From contig PBDA01000043.1 in NCBI GenBank assembly GCA_002718345.1, positions 1-51,205 of the forward strand: a DNA stretch of 51,205 nt, in the 5' to 3' direction. The DNA comes from Rhodospirillaceae bacterium (GTDB lineage: Bacteria > Pseudomonadota > Gammaproteobacteria > Steroidobacterales > Rariloculaceae). Under the pieces are notes generated by a model, which saw only the letters and a list, made by a program, of their open reading frames with translations, was not told where the DNA came from and did no database searches. The position numbers were made by a program, and so were the translations under genes. Positions 42,243 through 49,814 of this stretch are shown in pieces (the stretch's first letter is position 1; each line of letters starts with the position of its first letter).

Positions 42243-43193
42243 ATGCTTACACGACGTGAATGGCTGAGAAATATTACTTTAGCTGCCGCCTCAATTACCT
42301 ACCCATTGAAATTCCTGAATACTCAGGAAATCCCACTTATCACTCGAGCAATTCCAAGCTCTGGTGAGAGATTGCCAGTTATTGGGCTCGGTGGTGCAGC
42401 AACCTTCGGACGATTAGCCCGCAACGGTGATCTTGAAACTCTCAGAGAGGTAATGAGAACCCTGCTTGCTAACGGCGGAACAGTTTTTGATACTGCGGAA
42501 GCTTATGGCCCATCTGAAATAATTGCAGGACAGCTTGCACAAGAACTCGGCATTGAAGAACAACTTTTCTGGTCTACTAAAGTGAACTCAGCAAAACCGG
42601 AATGGGGACCATCCTATCCCGATGTCACAAGACAACAAATACAAGACTCATTTGACCGTATTAATAAAATGCCTATAGACCTTATGCAAATCCACAACCT
42701 AGGAGATATCAAGACCCAACTACCTATGATTCAAGAACTAAAAGATCAAGGACGTGTTCGATATATTGGCATCACCTACGATACACCTGATAGAAATGAC
42801 GAGCTTATTCAAGCCATGCGTGAGGAGACTTTAGATTTCATCGGTATTGATTATGCTGTCGACAATACAGCAGCAGCTGAAACAATTTTACCGCTGGCAC
42901 AAGATCGAGGTATTGCTACCATTATCTACCAGCCATTTGGACGAACAAGGCTATGGAGCCGTGTAGCTGGTAGGGATGTGCCAGAATGGGCACAGGAATT
43001 TAATGCCAAAAGCTGGGCGCAGTTTTTTATAAAATATGTGATTGCCCACCCTGCAGTAACCGTAGTCACACCAGCTACCAGTAAACCAGATAATCTTATT
43101 GATAATATGGCAGGAGGCATCGGGGAGTTACCTGACTCTTCCACGCTTAAGCGTATGGAAGATTTTGTTGCAGCACTTCCACCTGCGGGCTGA
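42243..43193 (+). CDS. Tat-exported aldo/keto reductase family protein
   Basis: A 316-residue aldo/keto reductase-fold protein with a twin-arginine leader (MLTRREWLRNITLAAASITY), so it is probably exported folded with its cofactor. The barrel begins ERLPVIGLGGAATFG. The catalytic region includes FDTAEAYGPSEIIAG (catalytic Asp and Tyr), STKVNSAK (Lys) and DLMQIHNLGD (His). The C-terminal nicotinamide/phosphate-binding region is less typical: VVTPATSKPDNLIDNM. A periplasmic NADP-dependent enzyme would be unusual, because free NADP is scarce there; a tightly bound cofactor or other use is possible. It is divergent from the DUF6152 gene at 41074. Confidence 0.88.
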   Translation: MLTRREWLRNITLAAASITYPLKFLNTQEIPLITRAIPSSGERLPVIGLGGAATFGRLARNGDLETLREVMRTLLANGGTVFDTAEAYGPSEIIAGQLAQELGIEEQLFWSTKVNSAKPEWGPSYPDVTRQQIQDSFDRINKMPIDLMQIHNLGDIKTQLPMIQELKDQGRVRYIGITYDTPDRNDELIQAMREETLDFIGIDYAVDNTAAAETILPLAQDRGIATIIYQPFGRTRLWSRVAGRDVPEWAQEFNAKSWAQFFIKYVIAHPAVTVVTPATSKPDNLIDNMAGGIGELPDSSTLKRMEDFVAALPPAG

Positions 43194-43247
43194 GATCAAT
43201 GGAAATTAGCCCAGTCATAATAAAATTTTTAATGGGGGAAGAATTTT

Positions 43248-43622
43248 ATGTTTTACAGACTTTTTCGTAGGTTCACTTTTCTTGCACTATATTTGTGGGC
43301 TTCGTCTGGCAGTACCCACCATTCTCATGGAAACTATGACCTTTCACACTATATTGATATGGAAGGTACGGTTACCGAAGTACACTGGATGAATCCACAT
43401 ACTTGGATCTATATAGAAGTCACAGATGAATCTAACTCCCCAACAATATGGGCGCTAGAAGGTGGTGGAATCAACGCCCTAACAAATAGAGGGTGGACAC
43501 AAAATAGCGTCCAGGTTGGGGATTCTATTTCGGTACGTTGCCACCCACTAAAGGCAGGCACACCAGCCTGTTTGTTCGGTTTTTTGAGAACTGCAGATGG
43601 AACTGAGGGTGAATACGACTAA
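43248..43622 (+). CDS. Short exported DUF6152 protein, cassette 1
   Basis: A 124-residue stand-alone DUF6152 protein. The signal peptide ends near WASSGST, just before HHSHGNYDLSHY; the residue before His is Thr here, so cleavage could leave Thr-His-His. The domain has DMEGTVTEVHWMNPHTWIYI, WALEGGG, NRGW and VGDSISVRCHPLKAGTPACL, with two Cys (in VRCHP and PACL) also found in the 47627 paralogue. GGGGGAAG precedes ATG 43248. The gene is followed by two copies of the unrecognised exported family at 43667 and 44355, and the same succession recurs at 47627-48717. Confidence 0.86.
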   Translation: MFYRLFRRFTFLALYLWASSGSTHHSHGNYDLSHYIDMEGTVTEVHWMNPHTWIYIEVTDESNSPTIWALEGGGINALTNRGWTQNSVQVGDSISVRCHPLKAGTPACLFGFLRTADGTEGEYD

Positions 43623-43666
43623 AACAGAGCAAAAAATTTTGTAGATATCTAACGGCTTGGAGAGTC

Positions 43667-44305
43667 ATGATGCGCAACCTCAAAATAATTTTAAAAATAT
43701 TAATTGTTGCAATACCTGCTACAAGCTACTCACAGGGGTGGATTCTATATACGGACCAAGAACACCATTTCATTATTAACTTTACTCGAGAACCTGATAT
43801 ACAAAACTTTGAATATACCTCTGAATATGGAGCCACTTACCCAGGCAGAACGTACTCAGTTGAAGAAAATGGTCGTCTACTATCTCTCATGGTCATCGAT
43901 TTTAGAGATGGCGAAGAAAAATATGCAGAATTAATTGATAAAACTGACGATGCCCCTCTTTCATCTTTATGGCTATATGATCAAAGAGGTTCTATAGCCT
44001 TTGAAGCCTCCAAACTTCGACAACGTGGCGGAGAAATTCTTTATGACAATTGGCACCATATTGACTTAGTAGAGGGTCTTAATATTGTTATAGAAAATAT
44101 TAATGGATCAAGCACTTACGCAGGGCTTTATTTACATTCTAACCGACTATATATGATGGAAGCGACTGTGCCCGCAGGCTTTCCTCCTCAAAGTTTATTT
44201 CAGCAGTCACTCGGCTTTTTAGATGACGAAGGCAGACGTATTCGCTATCGGCTAACTCCAGAAGGAGAACGAACCCGATTATGTACAGGCCAATGGGTCT
44301 GCTAA
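43667..44305 (+). CDS. Exported protein of an unrecognised family, copy 1
   Basis: A 212-residue exported protein (signal peptide ending PATSYSQ). I recognise no named domain. Shared motifs with 44355 and 48034 are GWILYTDQEHHF at the mature start, YGATYPGRTYSVEENGRLLS leading to a VIDF core, a middle VEGLNIVIENINGSS, RLYMMEATVP, then FQQSLGFLDDEGRRIRYRLT. The pattern suggests an alternating beta-strand domain. It begins at ATG 43667 after GGAG. It ends in GQWVC, so there is a terminal Cys. Its place directly behind a DUF6152 gene in both cassettes suggests a shared function. Confidence 0.8.
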   Translation: MMRNLKIILKILIVAIPATSYSQGWILYTDQEHHFIINFTREPDIQNFEYTSEYGATYPGRTYSVEENGRLLSLMVIDFRDGEEKYAELIDKTDDAPLSSLWLYDQRGSIAFEASKLRQRGGEILYDNWHHIDLVEGLNIVIENINGSSTYAGLYLHSNRLYMMEATVPAGFPPQSLFQQSLGFLDDEGRRIRYRLTPEGERTRLCTGQWVC

Positions 44306-44354
44306 ACAACAATTGGTTATGTTTTGTTCCATATATAAAATAAAAAGGAAAAAA

Positions 44355-45026
44355 ATGTATTTTTCTAGATTTTTTTCAGTTTCACTTATACTTTTCTTTA
44401 CTTCAACAACCCAAGCTCAAGGTTGGTTTGAATATATAAATCAGGAAGATCTCTTTACTGTAAACCTGCCAGGGTCGCCGGAAGTAAGTAATTTTACCTA
44501 TCAGTCAGAACTAGAAGCAGAGTTCCCAGCGCGTAATTACGAAGTTTTTGACCGAGGAAACCACTACAAAGTCACTGTGGTAGATTTTACAGAAGCACAG
44601 GAAATTCACTGGAAAAAATTAGAAAATGAACGTGAATCAGAACAACTACGTGGTCGTAATCGATGGATCACTGATCAACGTTCCTCTGTTGCTCGTGCTG
44701 CGAGAGAATTTCGTCAAAGAGACGGAGAGGTGACATACGATGCCTGGGGACACTTAGAAAATGTTGAAGGTCATCAATTACAGCTTACTAACCCTGATGG
44801 TTCTCGCACCTTTGTTGCGATTTACCTACATGGCCAAGTCAATCGACTATACATCCTCGAGGGAACAGTCCCCCCTCGTATGCCGCCACCAGCCCAGTTT
44901 CAACAATCATTGAGATTTCTTGATAACAATGGTGCTAGGGTTAGATACGAACTCAGTCCTGATGGAGGCACAACTCGCGTTGCACGTGGACAAATTCTTG
45001 ATATTGATGAAACAGCTGCGCCATAA
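44355..45026 (+). CDS. Exported protein of an unrecognised family, copy 2
   Basis: A 223-residue paralogue of the preceding gene. ATG 44355 has AAGGA upstream and yields a signal peptide MYFSRFFSVSLILFFTSTTQ, cleaved after AQ. The conserved blocks are GWFEYINQEDLFTVNLPGSP, EFPARNYEVFDRG, TVVDFTEAQE, NVEGHQLQLTNPDGSRTF, NRLYILEGTVPP and FQQSLRFLDNNGARVRYELS. A short hydrophilic tail (ILDIDETAAP) follows. It is separated from copy 1 by 49 bases and is probably co-transcribed. The tandem copies are clearly diverged rather than identical. Function unknown. Confidence 0.8.
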   Translation: MYFSRFFSVSLILFFTSTTQAQGWFEYINQEDLFTVNLPGSPEVSNFTYQSELEAEFPARNYEVFDRGNHYKVTVVDFTEAQEIHWKKLENERESEQLRGRNRWITDQRSSVARAAREFRQRDGEVTYDAWGHLENVEGHQLQLTNPDGSRTFVAIYLHGQVNRLYILEGTVPPRMPPPAQFQQSLRFLDNNGARVRYELSPDGGTTRVARGQILDIDETAAP

Positions 45027-45038
45027 GTTTTGGCATAA

Positions 45039-46331
45039 CTAAAACCGCGCATTTGCCCATTGCGCAATATAATCAAATAGATTCTTCATAGAATTGGAGT
45101 ATTGTCCTGGAAACTCTTCGCAGGCTATGCATGGTGTGTAACCATGGCTGGCACCTTCTATAACAATAAAATCCTTATCAGGTGCCGGAGAGTCTTCAAA
45201 CATCAATTCCTGAAAACGAATGTGGTTATAAGCACCCATTGCAGCAATCAATGTCGGCGCTTCAATATTTGCAATTGCACAGTTTGTAGAAGCATTGGTA
45301 GAACAATGATCGATATCATCCATAGCATGAGCAGATAGAACAGCATTAGCACTTAAGAAAGACTCAGTTGTTAATATTTTTACACCACCTATAAACGTCC
45401 TATTAACCTGAGCTTGCATTGGTTTTGGCAAAGCAACGCTTCGAGCGATTTGAAACTCAATAGTGCCATTATTCTTAAGAAATTTACGAGGTTGTTCTGT
45501 ACTCATTGTTTCGGTAATTGTGGGGTCATACGCATCAAGACGAGCCGCGCCCGCTTGTGCATCAAATGGCACCAAAACAATATCTTCATCCGGAAAAATA
45601 TGCTGACCACTCGCTATACGATCTTGTAGAGTTAATACTTCTTCAATTTTTTTGTTCATAACACGAGATTGTGCTTGATAGTATCGATCACGAAATTCTT
45701 CAGTATATTTTGATGCCCCATTAGGGTTAAAACCATTATCTGGATTAAATGGGTCTAAGAAAGGATCAACCAAAACACTTCCATCCACTATAGACAATGA
45801 AGGGTTTAGTCCATGTAGCGCTTGAACGCCATTTCCAGGATGGGCATCCGGATACACCATTCCATCTGCGGGCATAAGACCAGCTAGCTTTTCATTACAC
45901 TCTATTAACTTATTAGCTCCACTACAAAAAGATACGCCATTCTCTGCAACAGCCTGATAAAAAGACATCAGTGGAGAACCTCCACTATGACCCAACAAGA
46001 TAACTTTCTCTATTCCAGGTTTGTTACGCACGAAATCCATCGCAACTTTGACATCTAAAGCGAGAGTTTCCCAACGCACCTTAGTTTCATTATTTACAAA
46101 GCGCGTATTAAAACAAACAGCCATAAAGCCACGAATCGCCAACTCCCTACAGGCAATATTATCAAGGCTATTTCCAGTACGGTGAGCTATAAGAAATGCT
46201 ATATGTGGCTCAGGATTATTATCTGGTGTGTACACAACAGCAGTCACGGGACGCAAGGAGACAAATTGAGGATTAGTTTGTGAAAATGATGTCGAAGCCA
46301 ATAAAACCAGAACAAAAAAAATCTTCTTCAT
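45039..46331 (-). CDS. Exported alpha/beta hydrolase
   Basis: A 430-residue exported hydrolase (signal peptide MKKIFFVLVLLASTSFSQ). The alpha/beta-hydrolase core shows the nucleophile elbow GHSGGS at about 115-120 and a late catalytic His in IEGASHGYTPC. Substrate-side loops are long, with many Asn and Asp residues and several Cys pairs (CSTNASTNC, CIAC) that could form disulfides, as expected for a periplasmic enzyme. Ester or lactone hydrolysis is likely; the substrate is unknown. It is convergent with the 44355 gene, 12 bases apart, and lies 18 bases downstream of a cupin gene on its own strand. Confidence 0.86.
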   Translation of the reverse strand: MKKIFFVLVLLASTSFSQTNPQFVSLRPVTAVVYTPDNNPEPHIAFLIAHRTGNSLDNIACRELAIRGFMAVCFNTRFVNNETKVRWETLALDVKVAMDFVRNKPGIEKVILLGHSGGSPLMSFYQAVAENGVSFCSGANKLIECNEKLAGLMPADGMVYPDAHPGNGVQALHGLNPSLSIVDGSVLVDPFLDPFNPDNGFNPNGASKYTEEFRDRYYQAQSRVMNKKIEEVLTLQDRIASGQHIFPDEDIVLVPFDAQAGAARLDAYDPTITETMSTEQPRKFLKNNGTIEFQIARSVALPKPMQAQVNRTFIGGVKILTTESFLSANAVLSAHAMDDIDHCSTNASTNCAIANIEAPTLIAAMGAYNHIRFQELMFEDSPAPDKDFIVIEGASHGYTPCIACEEFPGQYSNSMKNLFDYIAQWANARF

Positions 46332-46349
46332 GATGTTATATACGTTGGG

Positions 46350-46853
46350 CTACTGATAGTGAACTGGATGCGTATTAATTCGAATACGCGTTTCCAAGTA
46401 AGTAATAGAATCTCCGTCGATATGGCTAAACCAGTGAGGAGTTCCAGGTTGAAGAACTAGCACATCTCCTGCTTTGACTTGTCTTGCTAACCCAGAATCA
46501 ATACCTTCTTCGCTTCTCACAACATCTAAGCTAGCCGTTTCGGACAAGGGCAATGTAAGTCGACCGCCTGTGACCAGTGTCCCGCTCCCTTCTATAATCC
46601 GATATATCTCAGTGCTATAAGGATGATAAATTGCATACTGAGAAACAGCGCTACTACGACGTCGAATCGTCACGCCAGGTGAAACACTAACTCCCCAACC
46701 ACCTGCAGACGCCGATGCTGCTTCCTCTTCAGATAGTTCTGCCAAAATACTTTCACTAGACTTGTAGATAGCAGGAGGAGCAACAGATTCTTGTGCAAAA
46801 AGATCAGAGCTAAATATGGTTAGAATTAAAAATGTAATATCTGAAGCTTTCAT
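46350..46853 (-). CDS. Exported cupin protein, second type
   Basis: A 167-residue exported cupin. ATG 46853 gives signal peptide MKASDITFLILTIFSSDLFA; GGAG lies about nine bases upstream, and an in-frame ATG six codons earlier is less likely. The domain has YAIYHPYSTEIYRIIEGSGT (motif 1 region), then AGDVLVLQPGTPHWFSHIDG (motif 2). The usual His-x-His of motif 1 is only partly kept, so metal binding is not certain. It lies 18 bases upstream of the exported hydrolase gene and 31 bases downstream of queE, on the same strand, probably in one transcript with the hydrolase. Confidence 0.83.
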   Translation of the reverse strand: MKASDITFLILTIFSSDLFAQESVAPPAIYKSSESILAELSEEEAASASAGGWGVSVSPGVTIRRRSSAVSQYAIYHPYSTEIYRIIEGSGTLVTGGRLTLPLSETASLDVVRSEEGIDSGLARQVKAGDVLVLQPGTPHWFSHIDGDSITYLETRIRINTHPVHYQ

Positions 46854-46884
46854 GGCAGTTTCTCCATCCATTAGTATTTAAAAG

Positions 46885-47517
46885 TTATCGAACTCCTAGG
46901 TATTTGTGTACCTGTGGTGATAATTCCCATGGTTGTCCACAATCATTTAATTTATTAAGCAAGGCTAACGTTTGATCACTATTGCAATTACTATCAGACC
47001 AAAGAGGCTGAAGATAGTAGTTCCAAAATCGGGTGTTGTTATAGTAATCAAGGATCTGATCATCTGTCTGATCGGCAACAACTACTTTTAATTCTTGACC
47101 ATAGGACTGCTTAAGTTCAGCAGCAGGCACCTTAGGGCTAACTGTTAACCAGTCCCACTGAGCATTTACCCGATGCGTACCACTAGTTTGAATATTAATT
47201 TTTCCACCAAGTCGCTGAATTGAGGAAGCTAGAAACGCTAGGGCATCTGGTTGATCGCACGGTTCTCCGCCAGTAATACAAACCCAACCACTTGCTCCAA
47301 CTATCTTAAGTGCTTCGTTTGCAAGTTTATCTATAGCATCTTCTCCTTTAAGCACTTCGGATACACTCCAATCTGTATCACACAAATTTTCTTGAGAAGG
47401 ATGCAAAATACACTCCTTCACAGCACATCCTGCAAAACGAATGAAAAACATTCGCTTACCGGTAAGATGGCCTTCTCCCTGAATACTACAAAATGTTTCT
47501 GCTAGTGCCAGTTTCAC
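46885..47517 (-). CDS. queE: 7-carboxy-7-deazaguanine synthase, radical SAM enzyme
   Basis: A 210-residue QueE-like radical SAM protein for queuosine synthesis (it converts carboxy-tetrahydropterin to 7-carboxy-7-deazaguanine). It begins ETFCSIQGEGHLTGKRMFFI at about 7-26, then RFAGC and CDTDW, matching QueE's 'iQGEG...RfagCn..C..CDT'. The [4Fe-4S] Cys are 31, 36 and 46 here, spaced CX4CX9C, longer than the standard CX3CX2C. WVCITGGEPCDQPDALA is the glycine-rich SAM motif. It begins at GTG 47517. It sits alone among exported enzymes, with no queC, queD or queF in view. Confidence 0.9.
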   Translation of the reverse strand: MKLALAETFCSIQGEGHLTGKRMFFIRFAGCAVKECILHPSQENLCDTDWSVSEVLKGEDAIDKLANEALKIVGASGWVCITGGEPCDQPDALAFLASSIQRLGGKINIQTSGTHRVNAQWDWLTVSPKVPAAELKQSYGQELKVVVADQTDDQILDYYNNTRFWNYYLQPLWSDSNCNSDQTLALLNKLNDCGQPWELSPQVHKYLGVR

Positions 47518-47626
47518 TTGTTACCTATTTGCTAAAATTTTAGATGAATGAACGATAGTTCATGCCATATAAATAAACGACTAAAATACTATAATACACT
47601 CTAGCTTTTTTGATATGGAGGTGACT
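47518..47626. promoter_or_regulatory. Divergent gap with a palindrome and a -10 hexamer
   Basis: ATGAAC-GATA-GTTCAT (47548-47563) is a perfect 6-bp dyad between queE and the DUF6152 gene. A perfect TATAAT (47590-47595) lies 32 bases before the DUF6152 start; its -35 region is not recognisable. GGAGGT directly precedes the ATG at 47627. The same ATGAAC/GTTCAT halves form the outer arms of the hairpin upstream of 42243. Confidence 0.4.
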
Positions 47627-47995
47627 ATGCAGAAAAGAGCTTTAATCTTCATGGCTGTAGCAACAATTCTAATATCACCAAGTTGGGGACATCACTCACA
47701 CGCAAACTATGATATGACTGAATATACTCATATCACTGGCAAGGTGAACGATATACTCTGGATTAATCCTCACATATGGATTTTTATGGAAGTAACAAAT
47801 GAAGATGGGCACTCCGTTCAATGGGCGTTGGAAGCTGCCACACCCGCTCAGATCGCACGAAATGGCGTAACACGTGAAACGGTTAAACTAGGCGATACGA
47901 TAACTGCCCGATGCCATCAGATGCATGATGACTCAAGCGGGTGTCTTCTGGGTTATATCACTGGAGAAGATGGAGTTGAGAGACTCTGGGATTAG
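47627..47995 (+). CDS. Short exported DUF6152 protein, cassette 2
   Basis: A 122-residue stand-alone DUF6152 protein. ATG 47627 follows GGAGGT; an in-frame ATG four codons upstream is the ribosome-site region itself. The signal peptide ends ISPSWG, followed by HHSHANYDMTEY, so the mature protein would start His-His. The rest follows the family: ITGKVNDILWINPHIWIFME, WALEAAT and LGDTITARCHQMHDDSSGCL, with Cys residues matching those of 43248. It lies 38 bases upstream of copy 3 of the unrecognised exported family (48034). It is closer in pattern to 43248 than to 35978. Confidence 0.86.
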   Translation: MQKRALIFMAVATILISPSWGHHSHANYDMTEYTHITGKVNDILWINPHIWIFMEVTNEDGHSVQWALEAATPAQIARNGVTRETVKLGDTITARCHQMHDDSSGCLLGYITGEDGVERLWD

Positions 47996-48033
47996 TTTTG
48001 TAGGCTAATACAATAATTCAAGGGAACTAAAAG

Positions 48034-48717
48034 ATGATACGCCTCAATAGTTTTGTTTCAGTAACTTTGCTAACAATTATTTCAATGCCATGCTTAGCTC
48101 AGGACTGGATTGAATATGTACATAAAACTGATCGGTTTGCCGTTACTTTCCCATCAATGCCTGAAATTGAAGAAACTGAAATAGAGTCTGCTCACGGCGT
48201 ACCTTTCCCAGCCCGCATTTACTCTTCTCAACGAGGTCAAACCAGTTTCTCTTTAACGGTAGTTGACTATACAGATGCAGAAGAAAGACATCGTGCACGA
48301 CCAGATCAAACCGATGCTAGCTCGGGTGCTAATTTTTGGGTCATGGATATTAGAGCATCATTAGCTCATACAGCTCAGATGATCCGCTTACAAACTCGTG
48401 CGATGGGCGGAGAAGTAACCTATGAGGGTTGGGCTGATATCGATAAAGTAGAAGGACATCAAATGCATCTAATTAATGCTGACCAGTCTCGCACCTATAT
48501 TGGAATACATCTTAATAATCGTCGGCTATATTTTCTTGAGGCAACAGCACCACAAAATTACCCTCCAGTTGCCTGGTTTCAACAATCACTTCAGTTTATC
48601 AACGAAGAAGGAATGAGAATCCGCTATATGTTTGATGCGGATGGGCAGAGAATAAACACCAGAATCACCCCGTTAGCAGAGGCCCTTGAAGGCACAATGC
48701 GAGTATTAGCTGAATAA
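48034..48717 (+). CDS. Exported protein of an unrecognised family, copy 3
   Basis: A 227-residue exported protein (signal peptide ending SMPCLAQ). Family blocks are DWIEYVHKTDRFAVTFPSMP, PFPARIYSSQRGQTSFSLTV, a VDYTDAEERH segment, KVEGHQMHLINADQSRTYIG, RRLYFLEATAPQNYPP and FQQSLQFINEEGMRIRYMFD. AAGGGAA precedes ATG 48034. It lies behind a DUF6152 gene, reproducing the order seen at 43248-45026. It lacks the terminal Cys of copy 1. No named domain is recognised, and nothing suggests an enzyme. Confidence 0.8.
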   Translation: MIRLNSFVSVTLLTIISMPCLAQDWIEYVHKTDRFAVTFPSMPEIEETEIESAHGVPFPARIYSSQRGQTSFSLTVVDYTDAEERHRARPDQTDASSGANFWVMDIRASLAHTAQMIRLQTRAMGGEVTYEGWADIDKVEGHQMHLINADQSRTYIGIHLNNRRLYFLEATAPQNYPPVAWFQQSLQFINEEGMRIRYMFDADGQRINTRITPLAEALEGTMRVLAE

Positions 48718-48768
48718 CCAAACGAGATGAATAACTAAAATCCTGGAATTACGGTTAAGAGAACACTC

Positions 48769-49809
48769 ATGTTAAATTTTTACATACCAGCAACTAACAT
48801 GTACATCAAAGTATACGCCCTAGCCATGATACTAATTAGTCCGATTGCACAAGGCCAACCACCTAGTGAACCGCCATTGACTTGGGAAGCAACGGCAATT
48901 GACTATTCCAATGTTCCATACCCTTTCCCAGTTGAATACTTACCACTTAGCCTTGGGGGTCAAGACTACCGAATGGCTTATATGGATGTGGCACCTACTG
49001 TCAACCCTAATGGAAAGACGGTTGTGCTATTTCACGGTCTAAACTTCTTTGCTGCAGCATTTGAGGTCACTATTAAAGCTCTTCGCAAAGAGGGCTTTAG
49101 AGTAATAGCCATTGATCGCTTAGGTTTTGGTCGATCATCAAAACCGGAAATCCACTACAACCTTCACATGCCAGCACGCCATACGAAGTTGCTCTTAGAT
49201 CATCTTGAAATTAAACACGCTGCAATTGTTGGTCACTCTATGGGAGGTATGGTTGCAACAAGATTTGCATCAACTTACCCAGAAACAACGACCCATGTAG
49301 TCATGGTCAATCAAATAGGCCTGACAGATCAACGTCCAGGAACTGAATGGATAGATCCAGAATTAGCCTATGAACGTGCTCTTGCAGCTAATTATCAATC
49401 CATTCTTAACAATCACGTACGATATTACCCAAGAGGTTGGAAAGAAGAATACCTTTTCTGGGTAAAAGTCCAATATGGCCTAACGTTAAGTGGAGATTGG
49501 CCACGTATGGCTCGAGTTCGAGCAGCCCAAAGAATGCTCATCTTTGAAGATCCTGTGGTATATGACTGGCAACATATTGCAACAAAAGCTTTGGTTATTG
49601 GGGGATCTGAGGATCGTTTAGTAGATAATTACCCTGAAAGAGCCCGCTATTTAGCAAATCAACTGCAAAATGCCGAGCTAGTCCTATTCCCAGAAATTGG
49701 GCATGCGCCAGCATTTGATAGCCCTGATATTTTTCATGCTGAATTGATTAGATTTTTACACTCTGATCCAAATACGCCAGCAGATCAAGCATGGAATTAC
49801 TCCAACTAA
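48769..49809 (+). CDS. Exported alpha/beta hydrolase (epoxide-hydrolase/lipase-like)
   Basis: A 346-residue exported hydrolase. The leader is 32 residues from ATG 48769, or a more usual 22 from ATG 48799. The core is classic: VVLFHGLNFFAAAFEV (oxyanion HG), IAIDRLGFGRSSKP, the nucleophile elbow GHSMGG, an acid in GGSEDRLVDN, and the catalytic His in FPEIGHAPAFDSP. A cap domain of about 80 residues lies between. The type matches small-molecule ester, lactone or haloalkane hydrolases. Convergent with the amidohydrolase gene (six bases apart). The substrate is unknown. Confidence 0.88.
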   Translation: MLNFYIPATNMYIKVYALAMILISPIAQGQPPSEPPLTWEATAIDYSNVPYPFPVEYLPLSLGGQDYRMAYMDVAPTVNPNGKTVVLFHGLNFFAAAFEVTIKALRKEGFRVIAIDRLGFGRSSKPEIHYNLHMPARHTKLLLDHLEIKHAAIVGHSMGGMVATRFASTYPETTTHVVMVNQIGLTDQRPGTEWIDPELAYERALAANYQSILNNHVRYYPRGWKEEYLFWVKVQYGLTLSGDWPRMARVRAAQRMLIFEDPVVYDWQHIATKALVIGGSEDRLVDNYPERARYLANQLQNAELVLFPEIGHAPAFDSPDIFHAELIRFLHSDPNTPADQAWNYSN

Positions 49810-49814
49810 TCTCA

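Noticed and set aside
44981-45050. GTTTT/AAAAC repeat between 44355 and 45039 as a two-way terminator
   Set aside because: Only five base pairs, all A-T except one, too weak to call.
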